The notes: generated by a model not told the origin, from the sequence alone. A stretch of 64,000 bases of DNA from Cytobacillus sp. S13-E01 (GCF_029193815.1 NZ_JARFVC010000009.1:62001-126000), one strand, 5' to 3'; shown: positions 35,423-46,296, counted from the first letter of the stretch. Numbers and translations: made by a program.

Positions 35423-36433
35423 ATGCCTTGTGAAGATAGAGATGTAATCATTGTTGGCAGTGGTATTTCAGCACTAATGCTAGCTGACAAAATTACTGCA
35501 TTTAAAAATGTGGTTATTCTTACAAAGTCAAAAAATGATAAAAGTAATTCCATGCTCTCACAAGGAGGTATCGCGGTATCTATTAGTTCCTCTGATCATT
35601 GGTATAACCATTTCAAGGATACTTTGAATGCCGGCTGTAACCATAATGATCCAACTGCTACAAAGGTCCTTGTAGAAAATGGCCCTCCTTCTATAAAAAA
35701 GTTAATAGACGGAGGTATGCAGTTTGATCGGATCATTCCTATTACATATGTAAATTCAACAGCTGCAATTAAGGCTTTTGTTGGTGAAAATGGTGGAGCA
35801 ACAGTAACTTCTTCAAACGCAAAAAAAATGCTTAAATGGGCATTTACACAAAAAGAGCGGATCTTATTTTTACCTGATCAGCATTTAGGTAGGAATACTG
35901 CTTTTGAAATAGGAGTCCCCTTAGAGAAAATGGCTGTGTGGAATCCTACTTCCGATCAGATTGAATATGTTGGTAATCTTCAAGACGTAAAAGTTATCCT
36001 ATGGAAAGGTCATTGTTCTGTTCATGAAAATTTTACTGTTGAAAATGTAAATGAAATTAAAAAAAACAAACCGAGTATGAACATTATTGTTCACCCAGAA
36101 TGTAGCAGAGAGGTTGTTGCCTTAGCTGATTATGTTGGGTCTACAAAATATATTATCGAAACAATCGAGAATGCTCCAAATGGCAGTAAGTGGGCAATTG
36201 GAACGGAAATGAATCTTGTCAATCGTCTGATAGAAAATCATTCAGATAAAGAAATAGTGTCACTTAACCCCCATATGTGTCCCTGTCTAACAATGAATAG
36301 AATTGATTTACCTCATCTTTTATGGGTACTTGAATCACTGAAAAGAGGAGAAATTATTAATCAAATTTCAGTCAATGAGACAATTGCCAAGGGTGCAGTT
36401 CTAGCTCTCAAACGGATGCTTACAAGGGCATAG
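35423..36433 (+). CDS. in-frame NadB-NadA chimera, likely non-functional
   Basis: 336 residues. Residues 1-103 are the N-terminus of L-aspartate oxidase NadB: FAD Rossmann motif [24 protein letters not shown] and [14 protein letters not shown]. Residues 104-336 are the C-terminal two thirds of quinolinate synthase Nad[49 protein letters not shown] and [13 protein letters not shown]. The junction is near 35729-35734. Lost are most of NadB, all of nadC if it lay between as in B. subtilis, and the NadA N-terminus with the first of three cluster cysteines. Neither activity is expected. The frame is clean, so the deletion is recent or the product is retained. Confidence 0.9.
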   Translation: MPCEDRDVIIVGSGISALMLADKITAFKNVVILTKSKNDKSNSMLSQGGIAVSISSSDHWYNHFKDTLNAGCNHNDPTATKVLVENGPPSIKKLIDGGMQFDRIIPITYVNSTAAIKAFVGENGGATVTSSNAKKMLKWAFTQKERILFLPDQHLGRNTAFEIGVPLEKMAVWNPTSDQIEYVGNLQDVKVILWKGHCSVHENFTVENVNEIKKNKPSMNIIVHPECSREVVALADYVGSTKYIIETIENAPNGSKWAIGTEMNLVNRLIENHSDKEIVSLNPHMCPCLTMNRIDLPHLLWVLESLKRGEIINQISVNETIAKGAVLALKRMLTRA

Positions 36434-36440
36434 ATAAGTA

Positions 36441-36650
36441 AGTAAAGCGTTAAGACACCAGCTTCCGAGGCACATTGAGTAAATCCCTGTAGTGATCATC
36501 GACATCACCACATCTGGTGCAAGTAAAGCTTAAAACGGTCGGTCTCTTTAAAATGTTAGTTTTTCCTTCTTAAAGTGATCGTCTTATGACCTCGGACTGA
36601 TGGTGCCCTGTCCGGACACTTAAACTAGGTACAAAAGTTTATACTTTGTA
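36441..36650 (-). repeat. dispersed repeat, copy E (inverted, long form, degenerate)
   Basis: Read on the minus strand: AAAGTATAAACTTTTGTACC, GTCCGGACAGGGCACCATC, GAGGTCATAAG, then GATGTGGTGATGTCGATG, as in the long-form copies G and I. The only full-length inverted copy; many substitutions. It fills the first half of the nad-safA spacer. Confidence 0.75.
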
Positions 36651-36897
36651 CAAAGACGATCTTCACACATGTATGTGAAGGTTAGTCAAACTTATAGAAA
36701 AGTAATGGTAATCCTAAGTGTGTTATTTTTTGGGAATTATAACTTGTAAAAAAATTTTTTTCTAGCTTTCTATAAGCCCTGACGCTCTTTTTACTCATAT
36801 TACTTCCAAAAAACGCATAAGTTGTGATGAAGCATAGTGGCAATTTGCCTACCGTCACATAGTATGTAAAGACTTATGTACAGGAGGGGAACTATAA
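36651..36897. other. safA upstream region
   Basis: Holds a small hairpin CTTCACA (36661-36667) / TGTGAAG (36674-36680), an A7T7 tract (36748-36761), and CATAGTATG (36858-36866) that faintly resembles mother-cell sigma -10 sequences. GGAGGGG precedes the safA GTG. In B. subtilis safA is sigmaE-dependent; no convincing promoter can be fixed here. Confidence 0.35.
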
Positions 36898-38436
36898 GTG
36901 AAAATCCATGTTGTGCAAAAAGGGGATACTCTTTGGAACATTGCTAAAAAATATGGTGTAAACTTTGAAGAGTTAAAACACATGAACACACAACTAAGTA
37001 ATCCGGACATGATTATGCCAGGTATGAAAATAAAAGTTCCAACCGGAAATGTACCTGTGAAAAAAGAAGTTCAGAAAAATGTCGGGATGGTTAAAGAAAG
37101 TGTTAAAAAAGAAGCGCCAATTGTTGCACCAAAAGAAGTAAAGAAGAAAGTTGAACATCCATATGCTGATATCACACCACCGCCAATACCAGTAGTTGAA
37201 GAAGTAGCACCAATTAAAGAGCAAAAGAAGGTAGGTCCATATATTCCAAAAATGCCTAAACCAATGCAGCCGGTTGAAATAGATATTAATAATTACAACT
37301 TAATGCAAATGTCAATGCCACAAATTCCACAAGTACCACCAGCACCTACAAACATTTTACCAGGTATGATGGCACCTGAAAAAGAAGAAGAGCCTGAAGT
37401 AGCCGGAGTTCAAGAAGAGATGCCAGAGGCACCTCAGCAAATACCTTATACTCCTCCACAGCCACAGCTGGCAGAGTATCCTTGTGTACCTATTTCACCT
37501 GTTTTACCAGGATCTGGTTTGGGTCCGTTTGCATGCCCACCACCTACTCCTCCATTTCCATATCAAGGGGCACAAATGCATCCTTATGGAGGATACCCAG
37601 TACCAGGATACCAGCAGGCAGCGAATCCAGAAATGTTTGATGATGCCGAGGATGAATTACCACCAGAAATGCCCAATTTACCACACGGAATGGGTGGAGG
37701 ACAGCCGGTAATGCCATATCCAAATGCTGGGTTAGGAGGTTTTGGTGGTTATCCACAGTCATCGTACCCACAAGGTGGAAGTCCAGAAATGTTTGATGAG
37801 GATCAATTCCCGCAAGGACTACCAAATGATGCTGGAGTATTTCCACAACAAGGTTTTCCTGGACCAGCGCAACCATTCGGAGTTCCACAAGCAGGCTTTG
37901 GAGTTCCTGGTTATCAATATGGAGCACCACAGCAAGGACCTGGAGTGCCAGGTCAGCAGTTTGGAGCACCACAGCAAGGTTTTGGTGTACCAGGTCAGCA
38001 GTTTGGAGCACCACAGCAAGGTTTTGGTGTACCAGGTCAACAGTTTGGAGCACCGCAGCAAGGTTTTGGTGTACCAGGTCAGCAGTTTGGAGCACCGCAG
38101 CAAGGTTTTGGTGTACCAGGTCAACAATTTGGAGCACCACAGCAAGGTTTTGGTGTACCAACTCAGCCATACGGAACACCATATCAAGGCTACGGAGGTG
38201 TACCAACTCAGCCATATGGAACATCACACCAAGGCTACGGAGGAGCACCAGCTCAGCAATATGGAGTGCAGCCTGGATTCCCACAAGCCCCAGGGGGAGC
38301 AGTTCATCCATTCGGATACGGAGGTCCTGGAGGAGCGCCAGTTGGTGTAAACCCTTATCAACAAATGCCATTTAATCAACCATACAACCCGATGTTTGCA
38401 ATGCCAGATTTTGATGAAGATGATTTCGACGATTAA
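36898..38436 (+). CDS. safA: spore coat morphogenetic protein SafA
   Basis: 512 residues. N-terminal LysM domain (about 1-50: VVQKGDTLWNIAKKYGVNFE) targets the cortex-coat interface. A Lys/Pro linker follows, then a long low-complexity Gln/Gly/Pro/Tyr-rich region with 42-bp tandem repeats (see 37909-38160) and an acidic tail FDEDDFDD. SafA recruits inner-coat proteins under SpoVID control. Its position after the nad genes and before a CoxA-like gene matches B. subtilis. Start is GTG. Confidence 0.9.
   Translation: MKIHVVQKGDTLWNIAKKYGVNFEELKHMNTQLSNPDMIMPGMKIKVPTGNVPVKKEVQKNVGMVKESVKKEAPIVAPKEVKKKVEHPYADITPPPIPVVEEVAPIKEQKKVGPYIPKMPKPMQPVEIDINNYNLMQMSMPQIPQVPPAPTNILPGMMAPEKEEEPEVAGVQEEMPEAPQQIPYTPPQPQLAEYPCVPISPVLPGSGLGPFACPPPTPPFPYQGAQMHPYGGYPVPGYQQAANPEMFDDAEDELPPEMPNLPHGMGGGQPVMPYPNAGLGGFGGYPQSSYPQGGSPEMFDEDQFPQGLPNDAGVFPQQGFPGPAQPFGVPQAGFGVPGYQYGAPQQGPGVPGQQFGAPQQGFGVPGQQFGAPQQGFGVPGQQFGAPQQGFGVPGQQFGAPQQGFGVPGQQFGAPQQGFGVPTQPYGTPYQGYGGVPTQPYGTSHQGYGGAPAQQYGVQPGFPQAPGGAVHPFGYGGPGGAPVGVNPYQQMPFNQPYNPMFAMPDFDEDDFDD
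37909..38160 (+). repeat. 42-bp tandem repeat within safA
   Basis: Six consecutive in-frame 42-bp units. Five encode GQQFGAPQQGFGVP exactly (37951-38160), preceded by a variant GYQYGAPQQGPGVP and followed by diverged TQPYGTPYQGYGG units. The near-identity suggests recent slippage expansion. The minus-strand open frames here are shadows of the repeat. Confidence 0.95.
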
Positions 38437-38442
38437 AATACG

Positions 38443-38480
38443 AAGAGACGATTTTTTACCTAAGTCGTCTCTTTTACTTT
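38443..38480 (+). terminator. terminator after safA
   Basis: Stem AAGAGACGA (38443-38451) / TCGTCTCTT (38465-38473), then TTACTTTTTAAT. Confidence 0.8.
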
Positions 38481-38512
38481 TTAATAAATTTAGTAATTCA
38501 CTGCTTAAATTG

Positions 38513-38542
38513 TTGACCAGTTAAAAGATATGCTACTATAAA
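38513..38542 (+). promoter_or_regulatory. sigmaA promoter of nadE
   Basis: -35 TTGACC (38513-38518), 18-base spacer, -10 TATAAA (38537-38542), 32 bases upstream of nadE. No TGTCTTGACA-type palindrome seen, so no sign of NiaR control. Confidence 0.6.
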
Positions 38543-38573
38543 CAAAAGGAATTCATGAAAGGAAGTAATAGCC

Positions 38574-39314
38574 ATGGAAGAAAAAATTTCAAAGCTGGTT
38601 AATTGGATTAAAGGAGAGGTCGAAGGTGCTGGGTTAAAAGGAGCTATCGTTGGGGTAAGTGGTGGTATTGACTCCGCAGTCGTTACATATTTAATAAAAA
38701 AGGCATTTCCAGATTCTTCGTTAGGACTAGTACTGCCTTGTAAAAGTAGTGAAAATGATAAAGTTGATGCTTTGAAAGTAATTGAAGCATCCGGCATAAG
38801 TCATCATGAAATAGACCTAACAGCAACCCATCAGACTCTTTTTTCTGAAATAGAGAGTCAACTTAAAAAAAGCGGAGATTGGAATAAAGAAACAGCTAAA
38901 CTAGGAGATGCTAATACTAGAGCAAGACTTAGGATGACCACATTATATGCTGTTGCAAATAATTATGGTTACCTTGTGGTAGGTACAGATAATGCTGCCG
39001 AATGGCATACAGGCTATTTCACCAAATATGGTGATGGTGGCGTTGACTTAGTCCCACTTGTTCATTTTACAAAAGGTGAAGTAAGAGAAATGGCAAAGGT
39101 ACTAGGTGTACCGCAAGATATAATCACAAAACCACCAAGTGCTGGCTTATGGGAAGGTCAAACAGACGAAAATGAGATGGGAACAACCTATAACATGATT
39201 GATAAATACCTAAAGGGCGACGAAGTGCCAAATCATGATAAACAAATAATTGAAAAGCTGCATGAAAGATCTCATCATAAACGTAGCTTAGCAACTGCAC
39301 CACCCAAATATTAA
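38574..39314 (+). CDS. nadE: ammonia-dependent NAD synthetase
   Basis: 246 residues, a compact NadE without a glutaminase domain. ATP pyrophosphatase loop GVSGGIDSAV (about 26-35), NTRARLRMTTLYAVAN, GTDNAAEWHTGYFTKYGDGG and KPPSAGLWEGQTDE are all intact. Converts nicotinate adenine dinucleotide to NAD, the last step shared by de novo and salvage routes. Retention beside a ruined nadB-nadA fits dependence on niacin salvage. Confidence 0.94.
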   Translation: MEEKISKLVNWIKGEVEGAGLKGAIVGVSGGIDSAVVTYLIKKAFPDSSLGLVLPCKSSENDKVDALKVIEASGISHHEIDLTATHQTLFSEIESQLKKSGDWNKETAKLGDANTRARLRMTTLYAVANNYGYLVVGTDNAAEWHTGYFTKYGDGGVDLVPLVHFTKGEVREMAKVLGVPQDIITKPPSAGLWEGQTDENEMGTTYNMIDKYLKGDEVPNHDKQIIEKLHERSHHKRSLATAPPKY

Positions 39315-39449
39315 TTGATGAAAAAATAAAGGTAGGTGTTCACGAAACTACCGAAAGTTTACAGATATATTATACCCGCTTAAATGCCAACCTATATTTG
39401 AACGTCGGAAATGTTGATGTTCACGAGGCTAAATAAGGGGGTATTTCCA

Positions 39450-40325
39450 TTGAGGAAAAAAATTCTTACATTATCAGCGACAGCATTAATGTTAGGTGGT
39501 CTGGTTGCGTGTAATACCGACGAAGGAGCTATGGGTACACGAAACGCAGATAACGCTAGACCAATCGGTTATTATTCAAATGAAAATAATAATCGTGGCG
39601 TAGGTGACCAAAACGGAAATGCCTACACTCTAGATGATAATGATGGTCCTTTAACAGAGATGTTTGACCGAAATGGAAACAATAACGGTAACAATAATAC
39701 GCGTTATGGAACCTTAAATAGAGATAATAATAACAACCGAAACGACAATAATCGGTTTGGAACCCTAAACAAAGATAATAACAATAATTCCGGGATCTTT
39801 AACAGAGATAATAATAACAACGGTAGAAACAATACTATTTTAAACCGTGATAGAAACTTAATGGACGGCAATGGCGCCAAAAGAGATAATAATCGATTTA
39901 GCCGTGGAGATGCTAATTATCATGGTCATGTAAATGACAATAATGACCGAAGAAATTCTACAGGCTACACTAACAATTATGATGGTGACCTTGTCAGACG
40001 TATAACAGACCGTGCAGAACAGGTAAAAAATGTCGATGATGTTCGTGCAGTGGTTATGGGAAATAATATCATTGTTGCTGTTGATACCGACGATAAGAAC
40101 GATAAAAATGTTAAAGATGAAGTTCGAAACGTTGTACAAACACTTGCTAAAGGTAAAAATATAAATGTAGTAACAGATGAAGCAACATTCAGCCGAGTGA
40201 GAAACCTTGATAATGATATCCGAGAAGGTAACAGTAGAGATACAATAAACACAGATATGAATGATTTGTTTGAGAATATTGGCGATACTATTCGTCGTCC
40301 CTTTACAAATAATAATAACAGTTAA
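39450..40325 (+). CDS. coxA: YhcN/YlaJ-family sporulation lipoprotein, CoxA-like
   Basis: About 291 residues. Signal peptide with lipobox LGGLVAC, Cys about 21. A central Asn/Asp/Arg-rich low-complexity region (NNNNRNDNNRFGTLN repeats) follows, then a C-terminal YhcN/YlaJ domain (about 190-265: RRITDRAEQVKNVDDVRAVV, NIIVAVDTDD). The TTG at 39450 follows AAGGGGGT; frames opening further upstream lack a site. Position after safA corresponds to B. subtilis coxA, a cortex-associated spore protein. Function is likely structural or in spore germination. Confidence 0.8.
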   Translation: MRKKILTLSATALMLGGLVACNTDEGAMGTRNADNARPIGYYSNENNNRGVGDQNGNAYTLDDNDGPLTEMFDRNGNNNGNNNTRYGTLNRDNNNNRNDNNRFGTLNKDNNNNSGIFNRDNNNNGRNNTILNRDRNLMDGNGAKRDNNRFSRGDANYHGHVNDNNDRRNSTGYTNNYDGDLVRRITDRAEQVKNVDDVRAVVMGNNIIVAVDTDDKNDKNVKDEVRNVVQTLAKGKNINVVTDEATFSRVRNLDNDIREGNSRDTINTDMNDLFENIGDTIRRPFTNNNNS

Positions 40326-40332
40326 ACAAAGT

Positions 40333-40362
40333 GGTCGGTCCAAACTTGGGCTGACCCTTTTT
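40333..40362 (+). terminator. terminator after coxA
   Basis: GGTCGGTCC (40333-40341) / GGGCTGACC (40348-40356) with two G-U pairs, then CTTTTTAA. Confidence 0.75.
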
Positions 40363-40521
40363 AAGCTAATCAGAATTTATAAATTCTAAAAACGAATAAG
40401 TGCTTTGTCCTTTCGGAACGCTACTCGGAGAGTTTTCTTTAATTTATTTGGATAACTCTGCTAATTTTGGGTCACACTATTTAGTGAGTTGCTGGAAATA
40501 TAAGCAAGAGGTGAGGGAATA

Positions 40522-41103
40522 ATGAAAAAACTAATTAATCGTGTTACGATTTGGACTGCCATAATCTTATTACCTATTTCGTTGTCAAACATTTCATTTT
40601 CAGAATCAAATAACAATGGAGCAGAGATTAATGCATTATTGGCTGCTTCAGACAAAGTACATGAAGTGAACGGTCCGTTAACTGTTACCGTAATTTTAGA
40701 ACGACAATATATGGATGGAGAAGTAAGTGAAGAAATTGTTGAAGAGACAATTTGGTCCATGGAAGATTTTTGGGCACAGTATGAGAACTGGCAACTTGTT
40801 CACCAAGATGAAGAACAAGTTGTTTTTCAACAAAAAATAGATGATATATCACCTTTATTAAAGTCAAACGGATATTTTGGTATTACTGATGATGGGGTGC
40901 TATCCATCTTTGAAGGTAAACCAGATAAATCGACAAAGGTTATACAATCCTTCTTTCAAATAGATATTGAGAAACTAGAAAGTCACCAACACAACCAGTT
41001 AAAGGAAGGCATAAGAGTTGATTCAAAAGATCATTATGTAAATATAATCGAGACCTTTAAAACCTTTTCTGCAACACCTATAAGCAAAACGAGTAAAGAC
41101 TAG
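40522..41103 (+). CDS. bofC: BofC, forespore intercompartmental signalling protein
   Basis: 193 residues, secreted: signal segment about 8-28. Conserved body GPLTVTVILERQYMDGEVSE, ETIWSMEDFWAQYENWQLV and SPLLKSNGYFGITDDGVLSIF match BofC. In B. subtilis BofC inhibits the SpoIVB protease until the signal for sigmaK activation; SpoIVFA and SpoIVFB are also in this window. Immediately upstream of ruvA as in B. subtilis. AGAGGTGAGG precedes the ATG. Confidence 0.9.
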   Translation: MKKLINRVTIWTAIILLPISLSNISFSESNNNGAEINALLAASDKVHEVNGPLTVTVILERQYMDGEVSEEIVEETIWSMEDFWAQYENWQLVHQDEEQVVFQQKIDDISPLLKSNGYFGITDDGVLSIFEGKPDKSTKVIQSFFQIDIEKLESHQHNQLKEGIRVDSKDHYVNIIETFKTFSATPISKTSKD

Positions 41104-41128
41104 TTCAATACGCTAGTCTTTCTTTTAA
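41095..41128 (+). terminator. terminator overlapping the bofC stop
   Basis: AAAGACTAG (41095-41103) / CTAGTCTTT (41113-41121), then CTTTTAATTTT. The left arm includes the bofC stop codon. Confidence 0.85.
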
Positions 41129-41276
41129 TTTTATCAATAAAACGAAATGCTGGTTACCTTAACTTTTGGATGAAAAAGGTATTATCGCCACCCTCTAAAA
41201 AACAAGTAGATTTTCTTCATGTTTCTAAATCCAATATGATAAAATGGGTTACAGATAGAAAGAGGAGAGAAGCTAT

Positions 41277-41888
41277 TTGATTGAATTTATTAAAGGCTAT
41301 ATTAATTACATAAATCCAGAATATATCGTTGTCGAAAATAATGGTATTGGATACCAAGTATTTGCCCCAAATCCGTTCGCATTTAATAAAAGTGATGACC
41401 AACTCATTACGATCTATACATATCATTATGTTCGTGAAGATACATTAGCCCTTTACGGATTTCAAACACGTGAGGAACGTGCTTTATTTGTCAAACTTCT
41501 TAATGTGTCTGGAATAGGTCCAAAGGGTGGTTTAGCTATTCTAGCATCAGGACAACCAGGGCAAGTAGTTAGAGCGATTGAACATGAAGATGAAAAGTTT
41601 TTAGTTAAGTTTCCTGGTGTTGGTAAAAAAACAGCTCGCCAAATGATTCTTGATTTAAAGGGAAAACTTCATGATTTAGTACCAAATATACAGCATGATT
41701 TGTTTAATCCAAATGACAACACTCTTGCTGATCCTTCATCCTCTGTTGCGTTAGACGAAGCAATTGAAGCGTTAAAAGTACTAGGCTATGCAGAGCGGGA
41801 AATCAAAAAAATCATCCCTGAGTTATTGCAAGAAACAATGACAACTGACCAATATATAAAAAAAGCATTACAAAAGCTTTTAAAATAG
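41277..41888 (+). CDS. ruvA: Holliday junction DNA helicase subunit RuvA
   Basis: 203 residues. Starts [22 protein letters not shown] domain, then two helix-hairpin-helix motifs ([35 protein letters not shown]), and C-terminal RuvB-binding domain (about 155-203). TTG start with AGAGGAGAG. A TATGAT -10 candidate lies at 41235. Binds the junction as a tetramer and loads RuvB. Confidence 0.96.
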   Translation: MIEFIKGYINYINPEYIVVENNGIGYQVFAPNPFAFNKSDDQLITIYTYHYVREDTLALYGFQTREERALFVKLLNVSGIGPKGGLAILASGQPGQVVRAIEHEDEKFLVKFPGVGKKTARQMILDLKGKLHDLVPNIQHDLFNPNDNTLADPSSSVALDEAIEALKVLGYAEREIKKIIPELLQETMTTDQYIKKALQKLLK

Positions 41889-41907
41889 CAGGGGGGTTTA
41901 AATACTA

Positions 41908-42909
41908 ATGGAAGAACGAATTGTCTCCAGTGAAGCGGATATTGACGACTCGTCACTTGAACAGAGTTTACGCCCACAAACGTTACAGCAATACATAGGA
42001 CAAGATAAAGTGAAATTAAATCTTTCCATTTTTATTGAAGCAGCAATAATGAGACAGGAAACATTAGATCACGTATTATTATATGGTCCTCCCGGATTGG
42101 GGAAAACAACATTAGCAACCATTATTGCAAATGAAATGGGTGTAAATATTAGAACAACATCTGGTCCAGCTATTGAGCGACCTGGAGATCTTGCAGCTGT
42201 ATTAACTGCATTAGAACCAGGAGATGTTTTGTTTATTGATGAAATTCACCGTCTGCATCGATCTGTTGAAGAAGTCTTATATCCCGCGATGGAGGATTTT
42301 TGTTTGGACATCGTTATTGGTAAAGGTGAAACAGCAAGGTCTGTTCGGCTAGATTTACCTCCATTTACGCTTGTAGGTGCAACAACGAGAGCAGGTTCGC
42401 TTTCAGCCCCTCTACGAGACCGGTTTGGGGTGTTAAGTAGACTTGAATACTACAATGAAGTTCAACTAACAAATATTGTGGAACGAACGGCGGAAATCTT
42501 AAATGTTCAAATTGATTCTAATGCTGCGATAGAAATAGCGAGACGCTCCCGGGGTACACCAAGGATCGCAAACCGATTATTACGTAGGGTAAGGGATTTT
42601 GCACAAGTACGTGGCAATGGAATTATCACACTTGATCTGTGTAATAAAGCGTTGGAACTCCTTCAAGTGGATAGTTTAGGATTGGATCATATTGACCATA
42701 AATTACTTAAAGGTATCATTGAAAAGTTTCGTGGTGGCCCAGTAGGACTAGATACAATTGCCGCTACCATTGGTGAAGAATCCCTTACAATTGAAGATGT
42801 TTACGAACCATACTTATTACAAATAGGCTTTTTACAAAGAACGCCTCGAGGTAGAGTCGTGACAGATTTAGTATACAGACACTTTCAAATGGAAATTCCT
42901 AAGGAGTGA
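41908..42909 (+). CDS. ruvB: Holliday junction branch-migration ATPase RuvB
   Basis: 333 residues. Walker [10 protein letters not shown] (about 58-66), Walker [10 protein letters not shown], sensor 1 GATTRAG, arginine finger in APLRDRFG, and C-terminal winged helix [21 protein letters not shown] precedes the ATG, 19 bases after ruvA. Confidence 0.97.
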   Translation: MEERIVSSEADIDDSSLEQSLRPQTLQQYIGQDKVKLNLSIFIEAAIMRQETLDHVLLYGPPGLGKTTLATIIANEMGVNIRTTSGPAIERPGDLAAVLTALEPGDVLFIDEIHRLHRSVEEVLYPAMEDFCLDIVIGKGETARSVRLDLPPFTLVGATTRAGSLSAPLRDRFGVLSRLEYYNEVQLTNIVERTAEILNVQIDSNAAIEIARRSRGTPRIANRLLRRVRDFAQVRGNGIITLDLCNKALELLQVDSLGLDHIDHKLLKGIIEKFRGGPVGLDTIAATIGEESLTIEDVYEPYLLQIGFLQRTPRGRVVTDLVYRHFQMEIPKE

Positions 42910-42916
42910 GGACACA

Positions 42917-43108
42917 TTGGGTAAAATGTTAATGATCGTGGGTATCGTATTATTGATTATTGGTATGATATGGCAGTTCATTGGCAAACTGCCTGGTGAT
43001 ATCGTAGTTAAGAAGGGAAACACAACATTTTACTTTCCAATCGTAACTTCAATAGTAGTAAGTGTAGTCCTTTCATTTATTTTTTACGTGATGGGACGAT
43101 TTAGATGA
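42917..43108 (+). CDS. DUF2905 small membrane protein
   Basis: 63 residues, two membrane helices (about 4-22 and 43-60) joined by GKLPGDIVVKKGNTTFYFP. The W-x-x-G-x-x-PGDI segment is the signature of DUF2905. Function unknown; the gene often sits between ruvB and queA. TTG start with GGAGTGAGGA. Confidence 0.85.
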   Translation: MGKMLMIVGIVLLIIGMIWQFIGKLPGDIVVKKGNTTFYFPIVTSIVVSVVLSFIFYVMGRFR

Positions 43109-43131
43109 GAAGAAGGAAATAGGTGATAATG

Positions 43132-44157
43132 ATGAAGGTAGATTTATTTGATTTTCATTTACCAGAGGACCTAATTGCCCAGACTCCTTTAGAGGATAGG
43201 GAGGCCTCGAGGTTACTCGTTCTTGATAAGAAGACGGGTAAGTTGCAGCATGAGACCTTTAGAGCAATTCTTTCCTATTTACAGGAAGGTGATTGTCTTG
43301 TTTTAAATGACACTCGGGTCTTGCCTGCCCGATTATACGGCGAAAAGGAAGATACTGGTGCAAAAGTTGAGGTTTTACTTTTAAAACAAGAAAAAGAAGA
43401 TACATGGGAAACACTTATTAAGCCAGCAAAAAGGATCAAAACGGGTAGTGTTATATCATTTGGTGATGGACGTTTAAAAGCTATTTGTACAGGAATTAGT
43501 GATCATGGTGGAAGAACACTTACCTTTCAATATAAAGGTATATTTTATGAAGTGTTGGATTCATTAGGTGAAATGCCGCTGCCACCATACATAAAAGAGC
43601 AGCTTGATGATAAGGAACGTTATCAAACGGTGTTTGCCCGAGAACGGGGATCGGCGGCTGCTCCAACAGCTGGATTACACTTTACGGAGGGTTTATTAGA
43701 GGAAATTAAAGCAAAAGGTGTACATATAGCATTTATAACATTGCATGTGGGACTAGGAACGTTTCGACCAGTAAGTGTTGAATCAATAGATGAACACGAT
43801 ATGCACGCGGAGTTCTATCAAATGACAAAAGGGACAGCACATTTATTAAATGATGTGAAAAAATCTGGTGGACGAATAATCTCGGTTGGGACTACTTCAA
43901 CGAGAACGCTTGAAACAATTATAAATGAGCATGGGAAATTTGTTGAATCAAGTGGCTGGACAAGCATCTTTATTTTTCCAGGTTATGAGTATAAAGCAAT
44001 TGATGGATTAATCACAAACTTTCATCTGCCAAAATCAACATTAGTGATGTTAGTAAGCGCACTTGCGGGAAGAGAAAATGTGATAAATGCTTATGGGCAG
44101 GCAGTGAAAGAACGATACCGCTTTTTTAGTTTCGGTGATGCTATGCTTATCGTGTAA
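43132..44157 (+). CDS. queA: S-adenosylmethionine:tRNA ribosyltransferase-isomerase QueA
   Basis: 341 residues. Makes epoxyqueuosine in tRNA by transferring the ribosyl part of SAM to preQ1. [19 protein letters not shown] start, [38 protein letters not shown] and [10 protein letters not shown] all conserved. ATG 43132 gives the canonical N-terminus; in-frame GTG 43123 and ATG 43129 are alternatives near AGGTGA. Paired with tgt. Confidence 0.96.
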   Translation: MKVDLFDFHLPEDLIAQTPLEDREASRLLVLDKKTGKLQHETFRAILSYLQEGDCLVLNDTRVLPARLYGEKEDTGAKVEVLLLKQEKEDTWETLIKPAKRIKTGSVISFGDGRLKAICTGISDHGGRTLTFQYKGIFYEVLDSLGEMPLPPYIKEQLDDKERYQTVFARERGSAAAPTAGLHFTEGLLEEIKAKGVHIAFITLHVGLGTFRPVSVESIDEHDMHAEFYQMTKGTAHLLNDVKKSGGRIISVGTTSTRTLETIINEHGKFVESSGWTSIFIFPGYEYKAIDGLITNFHLPKSTLVMLVSALAGRENVINAYGQAVKERYRFFSFGDAMLIV

Positions 44158-44265
44158 GGGCAGCTCACGCTAAGGTATTCCAGCTGGATATGTGTCTTTA
44201 TATTGTAATAAAGTACTTTAGAAACTAAGAGCAAGGATAACCGGAGAGTTGAAGGGAGAATATAG

Positions 44266-45408
<1,143 letters not shown>

Positions 45409-45440
45409 CTGCATATGAATTATTGAAAGGGGTGAACAGA

Positions 45441-45701
45441 ATGGATTTATTAGGAACGGTTGGGCCATTAGTATTAATGTTTGCAATTTTTTACTTTTTG
45501 TTAATTCGTCCACAACAAAAGCGTCAAAAAGCAACACGACAAATGCAGTCAGATCTTAAAAAAGGTGATAAAATTGTCACTGTTGGTGGACTACATGGTA
45601 TTGTTGACGGTATTGATGAGGACAAGATAGTTCTAAAAGCAGGCGACGGAGCAAGACTTACATACGATCGTCAAGCGGTACGTGAAGTGAAAAACGATTA
45701 A
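45441..45701 (+). CDS. yajC: preprotein translocase subunit YajC
   Basis: 86 residues. One N-terminal membrane helix (VLMFAIFYFLLIRP) followed by the hallmark PQQKRQKATRQM and a small soluble domain GDKIVTVGGLHGIVDGID. Associates with SecDF, encoded at 51814. ATG 45441 follows AAAGGGGTG. Confidence 0.95.
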   Translation: MDLLGTVGPLVLMFAIFYFLLIRPQQKRQKATRQMQSDLKKGDKIVTVGGLHGIVDGIDEDKIVLKAGDGARLTYDRQAVREVKND

Positions 45702-45706
45702 TCAAG

Positions 45707-45741
45707 AAAAGAGCATTCCGACTTTGGAAGGCTCTTTTTTT
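45707..45741 (+). terminator. terminator after yajC
   Basis: AAAAGAGCATTCC / GGAAGGCTCTTTT stem with one mismatch, then TTTT. Repeat copy F starts at the end of the T-run. Confidence 0.85.
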
Positions 45742-45905
45742 AAAAGATAAGAAAGTATAAAAGTTTGTACCTAGTTTTAGTGTCTAGCTCCGGGCGCCAT
45801 CGGCTCGAGGTCATAAGCCAATCCCTTCCCGAAGGCAAAAAACGCCTTCAGTCAGGGCTCGTCTTATGCTTGTCGCCGAAAGGCGGGCGCCCTGCGCTTT
45901 TCTTA
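45742..45905 (+). repeat. dispersed structured repeat, copy F (best full short form)
   Basis: Closest to a consensus: AAAAGATAAGAAAG end, GTCTAGCTCCGGGCGCC, CATAAG with CTTATG, nested CCCT / AGGG and GAAGGC / GCCTTC, CGCC-GAAA-GGCG hairpin, GGCGCCC closing arm, GCGCTTTTCTTA end. Its right end is 4 bases from the stop of the convergent gene at 45910. Confidence 0.95.
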
Positions 45906-45909
45906 ATTA

Positions 45910-46296
45910 TTATGCCCTTGAAGGTGTTGTCATATTAACACCAATTATCCCTCCCAAGATAGCTGTTCCGAGAAATCCTAGATTATAGAATAATTGTTCG
46001 GTTGAGAAAGTAGTATCGTAGCCAAGATATTGAAACAAAAAAACAACTAGTATATATAAGATTCCAGTTGCGCCTCCCATTAGCCACCCTTTTTCTTTAC
46101 CTTTTCCTCCAGAAACAAAGCCCCCAACGAAAAGTGCTAGAAAAGATATGATTAAAATAACCCATGTTAAAGAAGATTCCTGCATTGACGTAAACCTCAA
46201 TAATAGTGAAAATATTAGACTGGAACCAAGTATTACAATAAATGTTGCCAACACTCCATAAACCATAGCGATACCCATGTTTTTCAATTTGATCAT
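45910..46296 (-). CDS. TIGR04086-type four-helix membrane protein (YrzE-like)
   Basis: 128 residues with four predicted membrane helices separated by short loops. The GG-rich FVGGFVSGGKGKEKGWLMGGATG segment is characteristic of this family. Function unknown. Between yajC and spoVB as is yrzE in B. subtilis. GGGGG lies very close to the ATG at 46296; an internal ATG 18 bases in is an alternative start. Confidence 0.75.
   Translation of the reverse strand: MIKLKNMGIAMVYGVLATFIVILGSSLIFSLLLRFTSMQESSLTWVILIISFLALFVGGFVSGGKGKEKGWLMGGATGILYILVVFLFQYLGYDTTFSTEQLFYNLGFLGTAILGGIIGVNMTTPSRA

Noticed and set aside
37909-38160. CRISPR-like array
   Set aside because: Units are contiguous without unique spacers and encode an in-frame peptide repeat of SafA.
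37544-38371. Long minus-strand and alternative plus-strand frames in safA
   Set aside because: Created by the 42-bp repeat, whose period is a multiple of three and keeps several frames open; composition (Leu/Gln/Val or Ser/Leu/His/Tyr runs) is an artefact.
39858-40343. 161-codon minus-strand frame over coxA
   Set aside because: Ile/Ser/Cys-rich shadow of the Asn/Asp-rich coxA sequence; no ribosome site.
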